From: Salinisphaera sp. LB1
GTDB taxonomy: Bacteria; Pseudomonadota; Gammaproteobacteria; Nevskiales; Salinisphaeraceae
DNA length: 64,000 bases
Assembly: GCF_003177035.1 (NCBI RefSeq)
Contig: NZ_CP029488.1
Coordinates: 1,736,001 to 1,800,000, forward strand
Direction of reading: 5' to 3'
Shown: piece after piece, positions 43,440 to 52,868 of the stretch
Numbering within the stretch: position 1 is the stretch's first letter
How the letters are laid out: every line of letters begins with the position of its first letter
The notes under the pieces: model-generated
What the model saw: only the letters and a program-made list of their open reading frames with translations
Told to the model about the DNA's origin: nothing
The model's database searches: none
Position numbers and translations under genes: made by a program

Positions 43440-45616
43440 CAGAATGTCCCCGAAAAACCGAAAATGCCGAAGACGCGCCCTTCGCGGCTGCCGTTATAAA
43501 CGTGGCTACCGTAGCCCACGGCGTAATGCAGCGACCAGGTTCGCGACAGATCCCATTCGTGGCCGTACTGGATCGAATAGGCAGGCGAAGCCCCGTAGCC
43601 GGCCTCGAAATCGCTGCCCGCGCTTGCCTTGAATATCTGATGAAACGTCTGCCGATAGTGGCGCCAGGTTATCCAGTCGTGGCGAATGGTTGCCTCGACC
43701 GAGCCGGAGCGTCTCGGGTTGTAGTACGGCGTGTTGTTGACCGTGTTGTTCTCGAATCCGGCGTACAGACCAAGCCCAGTGAGGTGATGCGCACTGGCGA
43801 ACAAACGCTGCGAAAACTGTCCCGACACCGAGCTGCGCAGATTGCCGTCGCTGGTATGGAGCTCGCTGAGGTTGAAACTGGCGCTGCGCGACTCGTTCTG
43901 TCGCCAGGTCAGATGGGCGCCGTACAGTTGCCCGGTAAGCCCGGCGCGCGTGGCTCGTAGCGGCGTTTCGCGGGCGGCGGTAGCCACCGTGAACCCGTAT
44001 TGCCAGCGGTCGCTCACCCACTGCGACCAGTTCAAGCGCACACCGGCCGGGCTTTTATAAACCCCGTCGCTGATCAGTGCGCTGGCGTGTTTGCGGCCCC
44101 AGGCCCATTCCACGCCCAGGCCGGGGCGCCATGTGCGCGCGCTGTAACTGCCGTAGTTCGCGTATTGATAATACTGCTCGGCGAAGGCACGAAAGCCGTT
44201 TTTCGTCCACGGCGAATTAGCACGGGCCTTGAGTTGGAAATCCTTCGAGCCGGCACTCCCGGTGCTGCCGCTGCTGCTTCCATACTGGCTTGTGGCACTG
44301 ACCGACGGCCGCCGCCGATCACGCACTCCTGCCCGAGCAAGCTGGATGTGATCATCTTGCGGAAACAGCCTCGCCAAGTGCTTGACGTGTCGGCGCCAAT
44401 ATCGGTAATGGCCGCGATCGTGGGCGATCTTCGCCTCGTTAAAACGAAGCCCGGAATCAAGCGGGGCATAGGCTGCCGCGCGCCGGGCCACGCGATGCGC
44501 GTGGTTGGGCAACCCGCGCCAGCGCAGCGACTTGGCCGCCAGATTGATCAGCCCGACGTTACGCGGCGCCGCGTTATACAGCGCAAAGGCCCGCGATTGG
44601 GCGGTTTTGTGATGCCGCCGGAAATACGCATCCAGAACACGCAGCCGGTCAACGTCGAGACGTTGCCAGTTGGGCTTGCGTTTGCGCTTTTGCCCGCGGA
44701 CATAGCGCCACACCGGCGTGTTCTTCACCAGACGGGCCAGGATTTGCCGGGCGTGCCCGTAGTGCTCGCAGTCGACGAGCGTGTAATAACGCGCCATCAA
44801 CAAGCCGGTATCCGGATGTTTTTTATTGGCGATCAACCGAGCATATATCCGTCCGGCCGGCGCGCATTCATGAATATCCAGCAATGCATCCGCCGCCGCA
44901 TGGCGAACATAGGCCGGCGTGTCATGGCGCTTGGGGCCCAAAGCGTGAAAGGCATGCACCGCTGCCTTGGCGCGCCCCAGTTGACGCAGAACATAAATGC
45001 GATCGTAGCGGCTGCGTTGATACGCCGGACTCCCCGCGGGCAACAGTGCCAGATCGACATTGACCAGCCCAAGCGCGTGTTTCAGCGCCTCGTTGCGTCT
45101 GGCATAGCGATGCTGACTATCCAGCCGTTGGCGTTTGGTGATGGCACGCCGGATCGCCGCTGCAGCGCGGTCGGCGCGCAGCCGCCGGCGCACCGCGACG
45201 GGCAAGCCCTCTGCCTTGTTCTGGCTCAGCTCGAACGCATAGTCAGCCGCGCCCAGGTCCGAAAGCGAGGAAAGCTGGGTTTGCAACGCCTGCTGGTTAC
45301 TCGGTGCATAGCCCAGCACCCGATTGGCCAGATGCAGTGCCTCGGCTGGGTGGCCCTGATCGCGCAGGCGCGCTGAAATGCCGGCCATATCCGCCAGATT
45401 CGGGTGCCCCGATCCGGGCCTGACTTTGGATCCGTAGGCCGACGCGGGCGCGCCGGGCAACGGAAAACCGTCCGATCCAAAACCACCCAGGCCCGAATTC
45501 GCCGAGGCCTGAGCACAGCCGCACACAAGCACAAGATACAAGGCACTAACGGCTATGCAGCCACCCGGGGCAACCGGTAAACGCTTTCGGTCGCGTGGCA
45601 TAGCCTCGCCAACCAT
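43439..45616 (-). CDS. pgaA: PgaA, outer-membrane poly-GlcNAc porin
   Basis: 725 residues from ATG 45616 (ATG 45601 is an alternative; the tool-like first codon TTG 45619 is unlikely). A signal peptide is followed by TPR-type helical repeats to about residue 440 and a C-terminal 16-strand-type barrel ending in GIFGFSGTF with terminal Phe. It exports the deacetylated polymer. It is shorter than the E. coli protein (807). It is the first gene of pgaABCD, and its stop overlaps the pgaB ATG (TGATG). Confidence 0.9.
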   Translation of the reverse strand: MVGEAMPRDRKRLPVAPGGCIAVSALYLVLVCGCAQASANSGLGGFGSDGFPLPGAPASAYGSKVRPGSGHPNLADMAGISARLRDQGHPAEALHLANRVLGYAPSNQQALQTQLSSLSDLGAADYAFELSQNKAEGLPVAVRRRLRADRAAAAIRRAITKRQRLDSQHRYARRNEALKHALGLVNVDLALLPAGSPAYQRSRYDRIYVLRQLGRAKAAVHAFHALGPKRHDTPAYVRHAAADALLDIHECAPAGRIYARLIANKKHPDTGLLMARYYTLVDCEHYGHARQILARLVKNTPVWRYVRGQKRKRKPNWQRLDVDRLRVLDAYFRRHHKTAQSRAFALYNAAPRNVGLINLAAKSLRWRGLPNHAHRVARRAAAYAPLDSGLRFNEAKIAHDRGHYRYWRRHVKHLARLFPQDDHIQLARAGVRDRRRPSVSATSQYGSSSGSTGSAGSKDFQLKARANSPWTKNGFRAFAEQYYQYANYGSYSARTWRPGLGVEWAWGRKHASALISDGVYKSPAGVRLNWSQWVSDRWQYGFTVATAARETPLRATRAGLTGQLYGAHLTWRQNESRSASFNLSELHTSDGNLRSSVSGQFSQRLFASAHHLTGLGLYAGFENNTVNNTPYYNPRRSGSVEATIRHDWITWRHYRQTFHQIFKASAGSDFEAGYGASPAYSIQYGHEWDLSRTWSLHYAVGYGSHVYNGSREGRVFGIFGFSGTF

Positions 45617-46292
45617 CAACGGCGGGCCAAGGCGCGGGAATGGACTGGTCTTTGGTGCATAAAGTCGGACCGGACAGACCCACCGGCGACCCGATAAGCT
45701 CGGACGGCGTAGCGGTCAGGCATCTCCAGTTGTGTCATCCGGTTGACTGTCGCGCAGCAGATGAACCGTTCGCGGCTTTGGGCGTCGACGCGCCGTGCTC
45801 TGATGCGATCGCCGAACCTCGTTTCCATCCGGAACACCACTGTCTCCGCAAAGCTCCGCCGCCGGTCACTGCAGGCATGCTTCCCTGCCCCCCGACCAGT
45901 GCCGGCCGGTAAACCGCAGATTTTCGTCGGGTTCTGTCCAGCGCAGCGCAGCGCAAATGTCGTCTCACTGCGCGATCCGGTGCCGCGTTGGGGACGGGAT
46001 CGTGACAGCACGTTTAGCTTTGCACAATTAATATAACACCGTTGCCTTTCGTAAGCCCAATCGCCGGAGACCAAGGTCGCCGCCACGTCGCCATCGGCTT
46101 CATCCAGGATTTATGGGGCCAGACGCCACTCCAGAACCATGCTTGAACGCGGTGTGTAGGCAGGATTGAAAAAGACGGCGTATCCCGCTGGAGTGGAAGC
46201 GCCACCAACTAACCAGTCCTGAAGAATACGAAGTAAGAATCGATACCGATGATTCGACGACGAGACCAGCAACCGAGACCGACGATCCACGG
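45617..46292. other. pga leader/promoter region
   Basis: No gene. About 415 bases lie between pgaA and the only AT-rich candidate promoter (46030-46060), so the transcript may have a long leader, as in E. coli where CsrA binds it. Several GGA triplets occur on the transcribed strand (for example near 45733, 45823, 45852, 45918 and 45983), but not clearly more than expected. Confidence 0.45.
46030..46060 (-). promoter_or_regulatory. candidate pgaABCD promoter
   Basis: On the minus strand TTGGGC (46055-46060) is followed after 18-19 bases by TTATATT (46030-46036). The sequence around it is the only AT-rich block upstream of the operon. Prediction only. Confidence 0.35.
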
Positions 46293-46649
46293 ACCATCCT
46301 GCGGCGCCGCACGCCCTGGATCGAAGCGCGGTTGCCGTGGCTGTATCTCAAAGGCATTTTTTCGACTGGCGACTTCAGCTAAGCGCTGACGGTCGTGCTG
46401 CGTGACGGCGCGGCGAGCGTATCGGCGGCGACGCTATCCCGATTGAAACAGTAGGGGCGCACCGAACACGACGCCTCGGTCCCCCGGGAGCTGAGCGCTC
46501 ATCGTCATCTGTATGGTTGGGCGGATGGCATGCAGTTCAACCTACCAGGCGACGATACGCGCGCCTGTAGGCTGGTCATCATTGGCGTGCTGCCCGACGG
46601 AACGAAAGAGTTCGTGGCCTTCGGTGATGGCGTGCGCGAGTCGGAACAG
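46293..46649 (+). pseudogene. IS256-family transposase relic
   Basis: One frame aligns with the central part of IS256-type transposases: LPWLYLKGIFSTGDFS, SAATLSRLKQ, HRHLYGWADGMQFNL, VIIGVLPDGTKEFVAFGDGV, RESEQ. It is interrupted by TAA at 46380 and TAG at 46452 and is truncated at both ends. Asp of WADG, the first catalytic residue, is present, but the remaining triad is missing. A decayed fragment between pgaA and amn. Confidence 0.8.
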
Positions 46650-46715
46650 CGGGGGCCCGCGCTCGAAATGCAACCGGACCGCTGGCGGGTAAGACGTTTT
46701 CCGAGGGTGCCGGTG

Positions 46716-48188
46716 TCAGCGAAACGCCGGCTCGTCGAACGAGCGCAGCTTGCGTGAATGCAGGGCTTCGACGCCCGATTCGCGGATCAGCTTGAGTGTT
46801 TCCAGGCCGATGGCCAGATGCTGCTGGACCTGGCTCTGGTAGAAGGCGTTGGCCATGCTGCGCAGCTTGAGTTCGCCGTGCATGGGCTTGTCGGATACGC
46901 ACAGCAGGGTGCCGTAGGGCACGCGCAGGCGAAAGCCGTTGGCGGCGATGGTCGCGCTTTCCATGTCGATGGCGATGGCGCGCGACTGGGAGAAGCGTTC
47001 GTAGAGTTCGTCGTAGCGGAATTCCCAGTTCCGGTTGTCGGTGCTGGCGACGGTGCCGGTGCGCAGGCGATTTTTAAGGTTGCGTTTGGACAGCCCGGTC
47101 ACGCCGGACACGGCCTGTTCGAGCGCGATCTGCATTTCGGCGATCGGCGGGATCGGCACCCACGGCGGCAGGTCCTGATCGAGGACATGATCCTCGCGCA
47201 CGTAGGCGTGGGCGAGCACGTAGTCGCCCAGTTGCTGGGAGCGGCGCAGGCCGCCGCAGTGGCCGATCATCAGCCAGCAGTGCGGGCGCAGTACGGCCAC
47301 ATGATCGGTGATGGTCTTGGCATTCGCCGGGCCCATGCCGATGTTGATCAGCGTGACGCCGAGGCCGTCCTCGCGGGTCAGGTGATAGGCCGGCATCGGC
47401 GGCAGATGCTTCGGCGTCTCGCCGCCGGCACTCAGATGATCGAAGCGGGGGTTGGGCTCGACCACGTCGCCCGGCGAGATGAAGCCGGTGTACTCGTCGT
47501 GGTGGGCGATCTGTTCATGGGCATAAGTGGCGAAATCGTCGACATAGCGCTGGTAGTTGGTCAGCAGTACGAAGCCCTGGAAATACGATGGGTCGGTGCC
47601 GGTGTAGTGCGCCAGGCGTTGCAGGGCCAGATCGGTGCGCTGGGCATCGAACAGCGCCAACGGGAACGGTTGGCCGGGCTGGGTGCGATGCGTGCTGTTG
47701 GGAATCGCGTCGTTCATGTTGGCCAGATCCGGCAGATCGAAGGCCTGTTCCATCGCCCGTACCTCCGCCGGCGTGAGATTGGCCGTGGCCTGTTCAATCA
47801 TGAACGGCAGCGGGATCGGCTGATCCGACAGGCCGACCTGGATCGGCGCGCCGTGGTTTTCGATCAGCAACGACAGTTGTTCCAGCAGGTAATCGTGGAA
47901 CAGATCCGGCCGGGTGACCGTGGTGCCGTGCACACCGCCCTTGCGCAGCGAGCCGTAGGTCGGCCGCACCGGGCTGACCAGTCGATCCGGCGTGGTTTCG
48001 ATGCCGACGTAGGGGTAGTAGGCCGCCGGCAGGGGTTCCGGCGCGTGCTCACCGGCCACGAACCGACGATGCCGGTCGGCCATCTGCGCATGCGCGGCCG
48101 CATACAGCGATTCGATCCGGGCAAGGGCGGCCTCGGCGGTGTCGAAGGATTGCAGATCGCGGGCGTTGCCGTGTGCGGTGCCGGGCAT
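46716..48188 (-). CDS. amn: AMP nucleosidase
   Basis: 490 residues from ATG 48188 (AAGGA 9 bases upstream), matching E. coli Amn (484). It hydrolyses AMP to adenine and ribose-5-phosphate in purine salvage. The N-terminal regulatory domain contains RPTYGSLRKGGVHGTTVTRPDL. The C-terminal phosphorylase-like domain has GMGPANAKTITDHVAVLRP, MIGHCGGLR and the nucleoside-binding IDMESATIAANG. The frame is open beyond the chosen start but overlaps the GNAT gene there. The minus-strand cluster amn, GNAT, poxB may be co-transcribed. Confidence 0.94.
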   Translation of the reverse strand: MPGTAHGNARDLQSFDTAEAALARIESLYAAAHAQMADRHRRFVAGEHAPEPLPAAYYPYVGIETTPDRLVSPVRPTYGSLRKGGVHGTTVTRPDLFHDYLLEQLSLLIENHGAPIQVGLSDQPIPLPFMIEQATANLTPAEVRAMEQAFDLPDLANMNDAIPNSTHRTQPGQPFPLALFDAQRTDLALQRLAHYTGTDPSYFQGFVLLTNYQRYVDDFATYAHEQIAHHDEYTGFISPGDVVEPNPRFDHLSAGGETPKHLPPMPAYHLTREDGLGVTLINIGMGPANAKTITDHVAVLRPHCWLMIGHCGGLRRSQQLGDYVLAHAYVREDHVLDQDLPPWVPIPPIAEMQIALEQAVSGVTGLSKRNLKNRLRTGTVASTDNRNWEFRYDELYERFSQSRAIAIDMESATIAANGFRLRVPYGTLLCVSDKPMHGELKLRSMANAFYQSQVQQHLAIGLETLKLIRESGVEALHSRKLRSFDEPAFR

Positions 48189-48247
48189 TTCGTGGTGATC
48201 CTTGTGCGTCGGTTCCGTTGTCGGAGCGAGATTAGCAGCTCGAAGCG

Positions 48248-48733
48248 TCAGTGGAACGCGGCGCGCTGCAAGGTCATGATGTCGTCGCCAAGTATCCCCT
48301 TGCAGACGCCAAAACCGAGCCGCTTGTATGCGCGAACGGCCTGGGCATTGTCGGCAAATACGGCCAGTTCGAGCGTGTTCGCCGCGCCATGCCGGTCGGC
48401 CTCTGCGGCAAGCCGGAGAATCAGTGTATCTATGATGCGCTGGCCTCGCCGGGCCGGGTTCACGATCAGGCGGGCGAAGCGCACGATGGCGGGCGGCTTG
48501 AAATAGTATTCGCCGAAGGCGATCAAGCTGCCGGTTGCGTCCACCAGCGCATGGGGGCGGGCTTGTTCGCGATGCAACGCGAGCGCCAAGCCCGGACCGT
48601 CCAGCGGCCAGGGCGTATTCGGACCGGCCCAACGCTGCGCGGCATGGGCATCCGAGATCCAGCGGGTCAGTTGCGCATAGTCGCCGGGTTCGGGCTTGCG
48701 CAGCGCAAACCGGGCGTCGACGGTCGGGGTCAT
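48248..48733 (-). CDS. GNAT acetyltransferase
   Basis: 161 residues, RimI/RimJ-like GNAT fold. The acetyl-CoA motif appears as VNPARRGQRIIDTLI, and the later LELAVFADNAQAVRAYKRLGF is typical. The ATG overlaps the poxB stop (ATGA), so translation is coupled. Substrate unknown. Confidence 0.87.
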   Translation of the reverse strand: MTPTVDARFALRKPEPGDYAQLTRWISDAHAAQRWAGPNTPWPLDGPGLALALHREQARPHALVDATGSLIAFGEYYFKPPAIVRFARLIVNPARRGQRIIDTLILRLAAEADRHGAANTLELAVFADNAQAVRAYKRLGFGVCKGILGDDIMTLQRAAFH

Positions 48734-50442
48734 CGCGTCCAGAAGTTATTGCGTACCAGGTCGACCACTTCGCCCATGCGCCCGGATAGCACGGCCTTGG
48801 TCGAATACAGTGCGGTGGAGGCCACCTGGCCGAATTCGATATGCGGCGGCATCACCAGTTCCATGCGATTGACCTTCACATCGAGAATGCCGGGGCCGTC
48901 GTGGGCGAGCAGTTCGGCCACGGCGCCGTCGAGTTCGTGCTTGGCCTCGATCTTGCGGCCCCACAGGCCGATGGCATGCGCCAGCGCGCCGAAATCCGGG
49001 TTCTTCAATTCGGTATACGCATCCAGCAGGCCGTCGACCTTCTGTTCCAGTTCCACGAACCCGAGCGAGCTGTTGTTGAAGATCACGATCTTGAGCGGGA
49101 TTTCGAACTGGGCCAGCGTGAGCAGATCGCCCATGAGCATGGACAGTCCGCCGTCGCCGCACATGGCGATCACCTGGCGGCCCGGATAGGCCCGGCTGAT
49201 GCCGAGCGCCTGTGGATAGGCATTCGCCATGGTGCCGTGGACCAGGCTCGGCAGGGTCCGGCGCTTGCCGTTGGCCTTGATATGACGCAGACACCACACC
49301 ATCGGGCTGCCGCCGTCGGCGGTGAACACGGCATCGTCGGCCCCGTGCCGATCGAGCGCGAGCGTGAGTTCCTGGGGATGAATCAGGCCGTCGTCCTCCG
49401 ATTCGACCGCCGCGTCATCGAGTGATTCGAGATAGGTCTGGCGGCAGGCGTTGACCCAGTCGCGGTCGTCGTGGGGCTGGATACGTTCGAGGAGCGCTGC
49501 ACAGGTATCGCGCACCGAGCCGATCACGCCGATATCCACCGGGTGGCGCAGGCCGATCTGGCCGGCGGCGATATCGACCTGGATGAGGGTCGCGTCCTCG
49601 GGATAGAACTGGGCCCAGGCGAAACTGCAGCCGAGCAGCAGCAGGGTGTCGCATTCGGAGACCGCACGATAACCGCCGGCCAGCCCGAACACGCCGGTCA
49701 TGCCCACTTCCAGTTCGTTGTCGTATTCGATGAAGTCCTTGGCGCGCGAAGTCCAGGCGATCGGCGCGCCGAGCTTGTCGGCCAGCGCGATCACTTCGTC
49801 GTGGGCGTCGGCGCAGCCGTAGCCGGCATAGATGGAGACTTTCCTGCCCGCGTCGAGCGCGGCGACCACGGCGTCCAGTTCGGACTCGGACGGGCGGATG
49901 ACCGGATCGAAGCGCATCGTGCGCCAGGGCAGCGGATTCTCGGGCCTGGCGGTGAAGATATCGCCCGGCACGATCAACACGGCGACGCCGCCTTCGTTGA
50001 GCGCCTTCTGCGCGGCGATGGCGGTCAGACGCCTGGCATTCTCGGGGCTGGCGACGTATTCGCAGAACACGCTGTACTGCGAATACAGTGGACGCTGGTC
50101 CACGTCCTGCGGAAAGCCGACGCCCATCTCGGCGGTTGCCACCTGCGAGGCGATGAACACCACCGGCGCGCCGTTGCGGTGCGATTCCAGCAAGCCGTTG
50201 ATGAAATGGGTGCTGCCCGGCCCGCAGGTGCCCGCACAGCAGGCCAGCTCGCCGGTCAGATAGGCCTCGCCGCCGGCCGCGAAGCCACCGACTTCCTCGT
50301 GGCGGACGTGGACCCAGTCCATTTCCGAGCGGCGGATGGCATCGGTGAGGTGGTTGATGGTGTCGCCGACCACGCCGTAGCAGCGCTTGGCGCCCGCTTC
50401 AAGCAGGGTGGCGACCATGATTTCTGCGACGTTCTGACTCAT
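48730..50442 (-). CDS. poxB: PoxB-type pyruvate dehydrogenase (ubiquinone)
   Basis: 570 residues from ATG 50442, like E. coli PoxB (572). A peripheral membrane flavoenzyme that oxidises pyruvate to acetate and CO2 and passes electrons to ubiquinone. ThDP fold: the catalytic Glu region HVRHEEVGGFAAGGEAYL (PYR domain), FAD domain, and the Mg/ThDP motif CGDGGLSMLMGDLLTL ... NNSSLGF (PP domain). In E. coli it is an RpoS-dependent stationary-phase enzyme. Here a perfect FNR/ANR-type box lies 126 bases upstream of the start. Confidence 0.93.
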   Translation of the reverse strand: MSQNVAEIMVATLLEAGAKRCYGVVGDTINHLTDAIRRSEMDWVHVRHEEVGGFAAGGEAYLTGELACCAGTCGPGSTHFINGLLESHRNGAPVVFIASQVATAEMGVGFPQDVDQRPLYSQYSVFCEYVASPENARRLTAIAAQKALNEGGVAVLIVPGDIFTARPENPLPWRTMRFDPVIRPSESELDAVVAALDAGRKVSIYAGYGCADAHDEVIALADKLGAPIAWTSRAKDFIEYDNELEVGMTGVFGLAGGYRAVSECDTLLLLGCSFAWAQFYPEDATLIQVDIAAGQIGLRHPVDIGVIGSVRDTCAALLERIQPHDDRDWVNACRQTYLESLDDAAVESEDDGLIHPQELTLALDRHGADDAVFTADGGSPMVWCLRHIKANGKRRTLPSLVHGTMANAYPQALGISRAYPGRQVIAMCGDGGLSMLMGDLLTLAQFEIPLKIVIFNNSSLGFVELEQKVDGLLDAYTELKNPDFGALAHAIGLWGRKIEAKHELDGAVAELLAHDGPGILDVKVNRMELVMPPHIEFGQVASTALYSTKAVLSGRMGEVVDLVRNNFWTR

Positions 50443-50567
50443 TGCACGGCTCGGGTTCACGGGTTTCTCGATCGCTCGATCATACAACCTGGGTCGGGCC
50501 CGGGTGCCATCCGTTGTGTTGCGCGGCCTGGGCTGACGAGGCCTGCGCAGCCATCGGCGGAATGCCG

Positions 50568-50581
50568 TTGATCTGCATCAA
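50568..50581. promoter_or_regulatory. FNR/ANR box between poxB and hemerythrin gene
   Basis: TTGAT-CTGC-ATCAA is an exact match to the FNR/ANR/DNR consensus TTGAT-N4-ATCAA. Its centre is 74 bases before the hemerythrin ATG at 50649 and 133 bases before poxB, so it could serve either or both divergent genes. Confidence 0.75.
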
Positions 50582-50648
50582 ATACCCCCGGCCGGCGATC
50601 GGACAGGCTGTGCTGGAAGTCCTCCCGGACACGATGGAGAGTAAGGCG

Positions 50649-51107
50649 ATGGATATTGTCGACACCTTGAGTGCCGATCATGGCTATCTCACGAGTCTGG
50701 CGCGCCGGATCGTGGATGAGCTGCCGCGCTATGTACGTGCCCGCCCGCATTCGGCGGCACGGCTTCGCACGCTGGTGGCCGGCTATGTCGAGTATGAACA
50801 GCGCGTGCACGAGCCGCGCGAGGCCTGGCTGCGTGCCTATCTCGCCGCGCGCGACGGGGCCGAGGTGCCGCCCGGGTCCGGCGAGCCGGCCCATGACTGG
50901 GCCACGATCCGCGAATGGCTGGTGTCGGCCACCGGGGGCGCGGCCCGGTTGGATCTGCGCCATCAACTCACGGCGGCCCTGCGCGACGGCGCGGAATCGA
51001 TGCAGCACGAGGAAACGGAGCTGCTCGCCCGGGCCCGGCGGCGCCTGTCCGCGGTCGAGCGGCACGCCCTGGCGCTGCGCACAATGGCCCGGGGCGCCCC
51101 GGCGTAA
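50649..51107 (+). CDS. hemerythrin-like (HHE) domain protein
   Basis: 152 residues from ATG 50649 with AAGG just upstream (ATG 50634 is possible). A four-helix bundle with candidate iron ligands in order: His of LSADHGYL, Glu of YVEYEQRVHEPRE, His of RLDLRHQL and QHEETELLARARRRL near the end. Such proteins bind oxygen or nitric oxide at a di-iron site, or repair Fe-S centres (YtfE-like). The upstream FNR/ANR box supports induction under low oxygen or NO. Confidence 0.8.
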   Translation: MDIVDTLSADHGYLTSLARRIVDELPRYVRARPHSAARLRTLVAGYVEYEQRVHEPREAWLRAYLAARDGAEVPPGSGEPAHDWATIREWLVSATGGAARLDLRHQLTAALRDGAESMQHEETELLARARRRLSAVERHALALRTMARGAPA

Positions 51108-51132
51108 GAACCGGGCGCCCCGAACCGTTGTT

Positions 51133-52587
51133 TCAGGCTTGGGCCAGTTCGGTGAGGGTTGCGCGCAGGATCTCGTAGAAATTGCCGACCGCGGCGATAT
51201 CCACCCGCTCCGCGGGCGAGTGCGCGCCACGAATGGTCGGCCCGAACGAGATCATGTCCATCTTCGGGTAACGCGCTCCGATCAGCCCGCATTCCAGCCC
51301 GGCGTGGATGACCTTGACCTGAGGTTTTTGCCCGGTCACGCGCTCATGCACGGCCACGAAGCGCGCCAGCAGTGAGGACTTCGGGTTCGGCGCCCAGCCG
51401 GGGTAGCCGCGTTCGCGCGTCACCGGAAAGCCGGCCAGCTCGAACATCGTGGCAATCCGGTCGGCCAGCGAGTCGCGCGCGGAATCCATCAGCGAGCGCA
51501 CCATGAGCGCGGCAGTGAACAAGCCGTCGGCGACCTGCACCACGCCGATATTGTTGGAGGTTTCGACCACGCCGGGCGCGGCCAGGCTCATGCGTTCCAC
51601 GCCGTAGGGCAGGGCATAGAGCAGGCGCACCAGGCGCTTGGTGTCGCTGGTTGACAAGGCTTTGTCGGCGTCGGCGCGATCCTGGTCGACGCTGACATGG
51701 CCATCCACGCCGGCCAACTCTTTCTTGAATATCGCTTCCAGCTCCACCAGTTCCGCGGTGGCTTCGTCGAAGGCGGCATCCGGCAGCGCCACGGTCGCCC
51801 AGGCCGCCCGGGTGATGGCGTTGTCCATGCGCCCGCCGTCGTAGTCGACCAGGCGCAGGCCGAGCGGGAGCAGTTGATGCAGCGCACGCGCTAACAGACG
51901 GTTGGCACTGGCGCGCCCGGTGTGGATGTCCATGCCCGAATGGCCCCCAGTCAGGCCGCGCACACCGACCTTGAACACGGTGAGGTTACCTTCGAGCGGG
52001 TGCTCGGCCAGCTCGGTTTCGGTGGTGACGTTGGCGCCGCCGGCACAGCCGATGCAGACCTCGCCTTCCTCCTCCGTGTCCAGGTTGAGCAGCAGGCGAC
52101 CGTCCAGCCATTGGGACGCGAGGTTGGCCGCGCCCACCAGCGAGACTTCCTCGGCCACGGTCAGCAACACCTCGATGGGGCCATGTTCGAGTGTGTCGTC
52201 GTCCAGGATTGCCAGCGCGGCGGCGGCGCCGATGCCATTGTCGGCGCCGAGCGTGGTGCCGCGCGCCTTCAGCCAGCCGTCCTCGACGAAGGTTTCGATC
52301 GGATCCCTTTGGAAATCGTGGTCCACGCCGGCATCGGTTTCGGCGACCATGTCGACATGGCCTTGCAGCACCACGCCCGGCGCGTTTTCGTGGCCCGGCG
52401 TGGCGGGTTTGACGATACGCAGGTTATTGGCTTCGTCGCGTTCATGCGCGAAGCCGCGATCATCCGCCCAGGCTTCGATCTTCGACAGGATCGCGTCCTC
52501 GTGCCAGGACGGGCGCGGGGTGTCGCAGAAGGTACGGAAATGCTGCCACAGCAGCGTCGGTTCGAGTTGTTCGAGGTGTGTGTTCAC
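51133..52587 (-). CDS. pepD: PepD, aminoacyl-histidine dipeptidase
   Basis: 484 residues (E. coli 485), GTG start. M20C family di-zinc peptidase cleaving Xaa-His and other dipeptides in the cytoplasm. Metal ligands are in QGHVDMV (His, Asp), TTLGADNGIG (bridging Asp), VAEEVSLVGA (catalytic Glu and ligand), NLDTEEEG and GLECG near the C-terminus. The lid domain has GLTGGHSGMDIHTGRASANRL. Monocistronic. Confidence 0.95.
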   Translation of the reverse strand: MNTHLEQLEPTLLWQHFRTFCDTPRPSWHEDAILSKIEAWADDRGFAHERDEANNLRIVKPATPGHENAPGVVLQGHVDMVAETDAGVDHDFQRDPIETFVEDGWLKARGTTLGADNGIGAAAALAILDDDTLEHGPIEVLLTVAEEVSLVGAANLASQWLDGRLLLNLDTEEEGEVCIGCAGGANVTTETELAEHPLEGNLTVFKVGVRGLTGGHSGMDIHTGRASANRLLARALHQLLPLGLRLVDYDGGRMDNAITRAAWATVALPDAAFDEATAELVELEAIFKKELAGVDGHVSVDQDRADADKALSTSDTKRLVRLLYALPYGVERMSLAAPGVVETSNNIGVVQVADGLFTAALMVRSLMDSARDSLADRIATMFELAGFPVTRERGYPGWAPNPKSSLLARFVAVHERVTGQKPQVKVIHAGLECGLIGARYPKMDMISFGPTIRGAHSPAERVDIAAVGNFYEILRATLTELAQA

Positions 52588-52868
52588 GGCGTCGGCCCTC
52601 TGAGTCTATGAAAACCCAAGAATCCTAGCGTATGGGCCGTGACTCTGGCAGTGGTGGCGCGTTGATCAGAAGCCAGACTCTGGATCGGTCAACCCTTGAA
52701 GATGTAGTTGGTGCCGACAATGGTGGTCTTGAGATTCCCGAGGACGCTATTCACACAACGGAATTCGGCGTGCTCCGCCGCTGCCTGTACGGAACCGGTA
52801 ATCACAGGATGATGTGCGGTCAATTCCACGGCTAGTGCACCGGGCGCTGACAGGCCGTCCGACCACGC
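52588..52868. other. spacer before IS1595 relic
   Basis: No gene recognised. The stretch may include the end of the decayed insertion sequence, but I could not find its inverted repeats. Confidence 0.35.

Noticed and set aside
46758-48506. 582-residue open frame on the plus strand opposite amn
   Set aside because: It is antisense to a clear AMP nucleosidase and its translation has no recognisable domain; long antisense frames are common at this GC content. The same applies to frames opposite the chemoreceptor (22815-24398), kaiC-like (6724-8019), LIV (59588-60967, 61073-62080) and poxB (49471-50571) genes.
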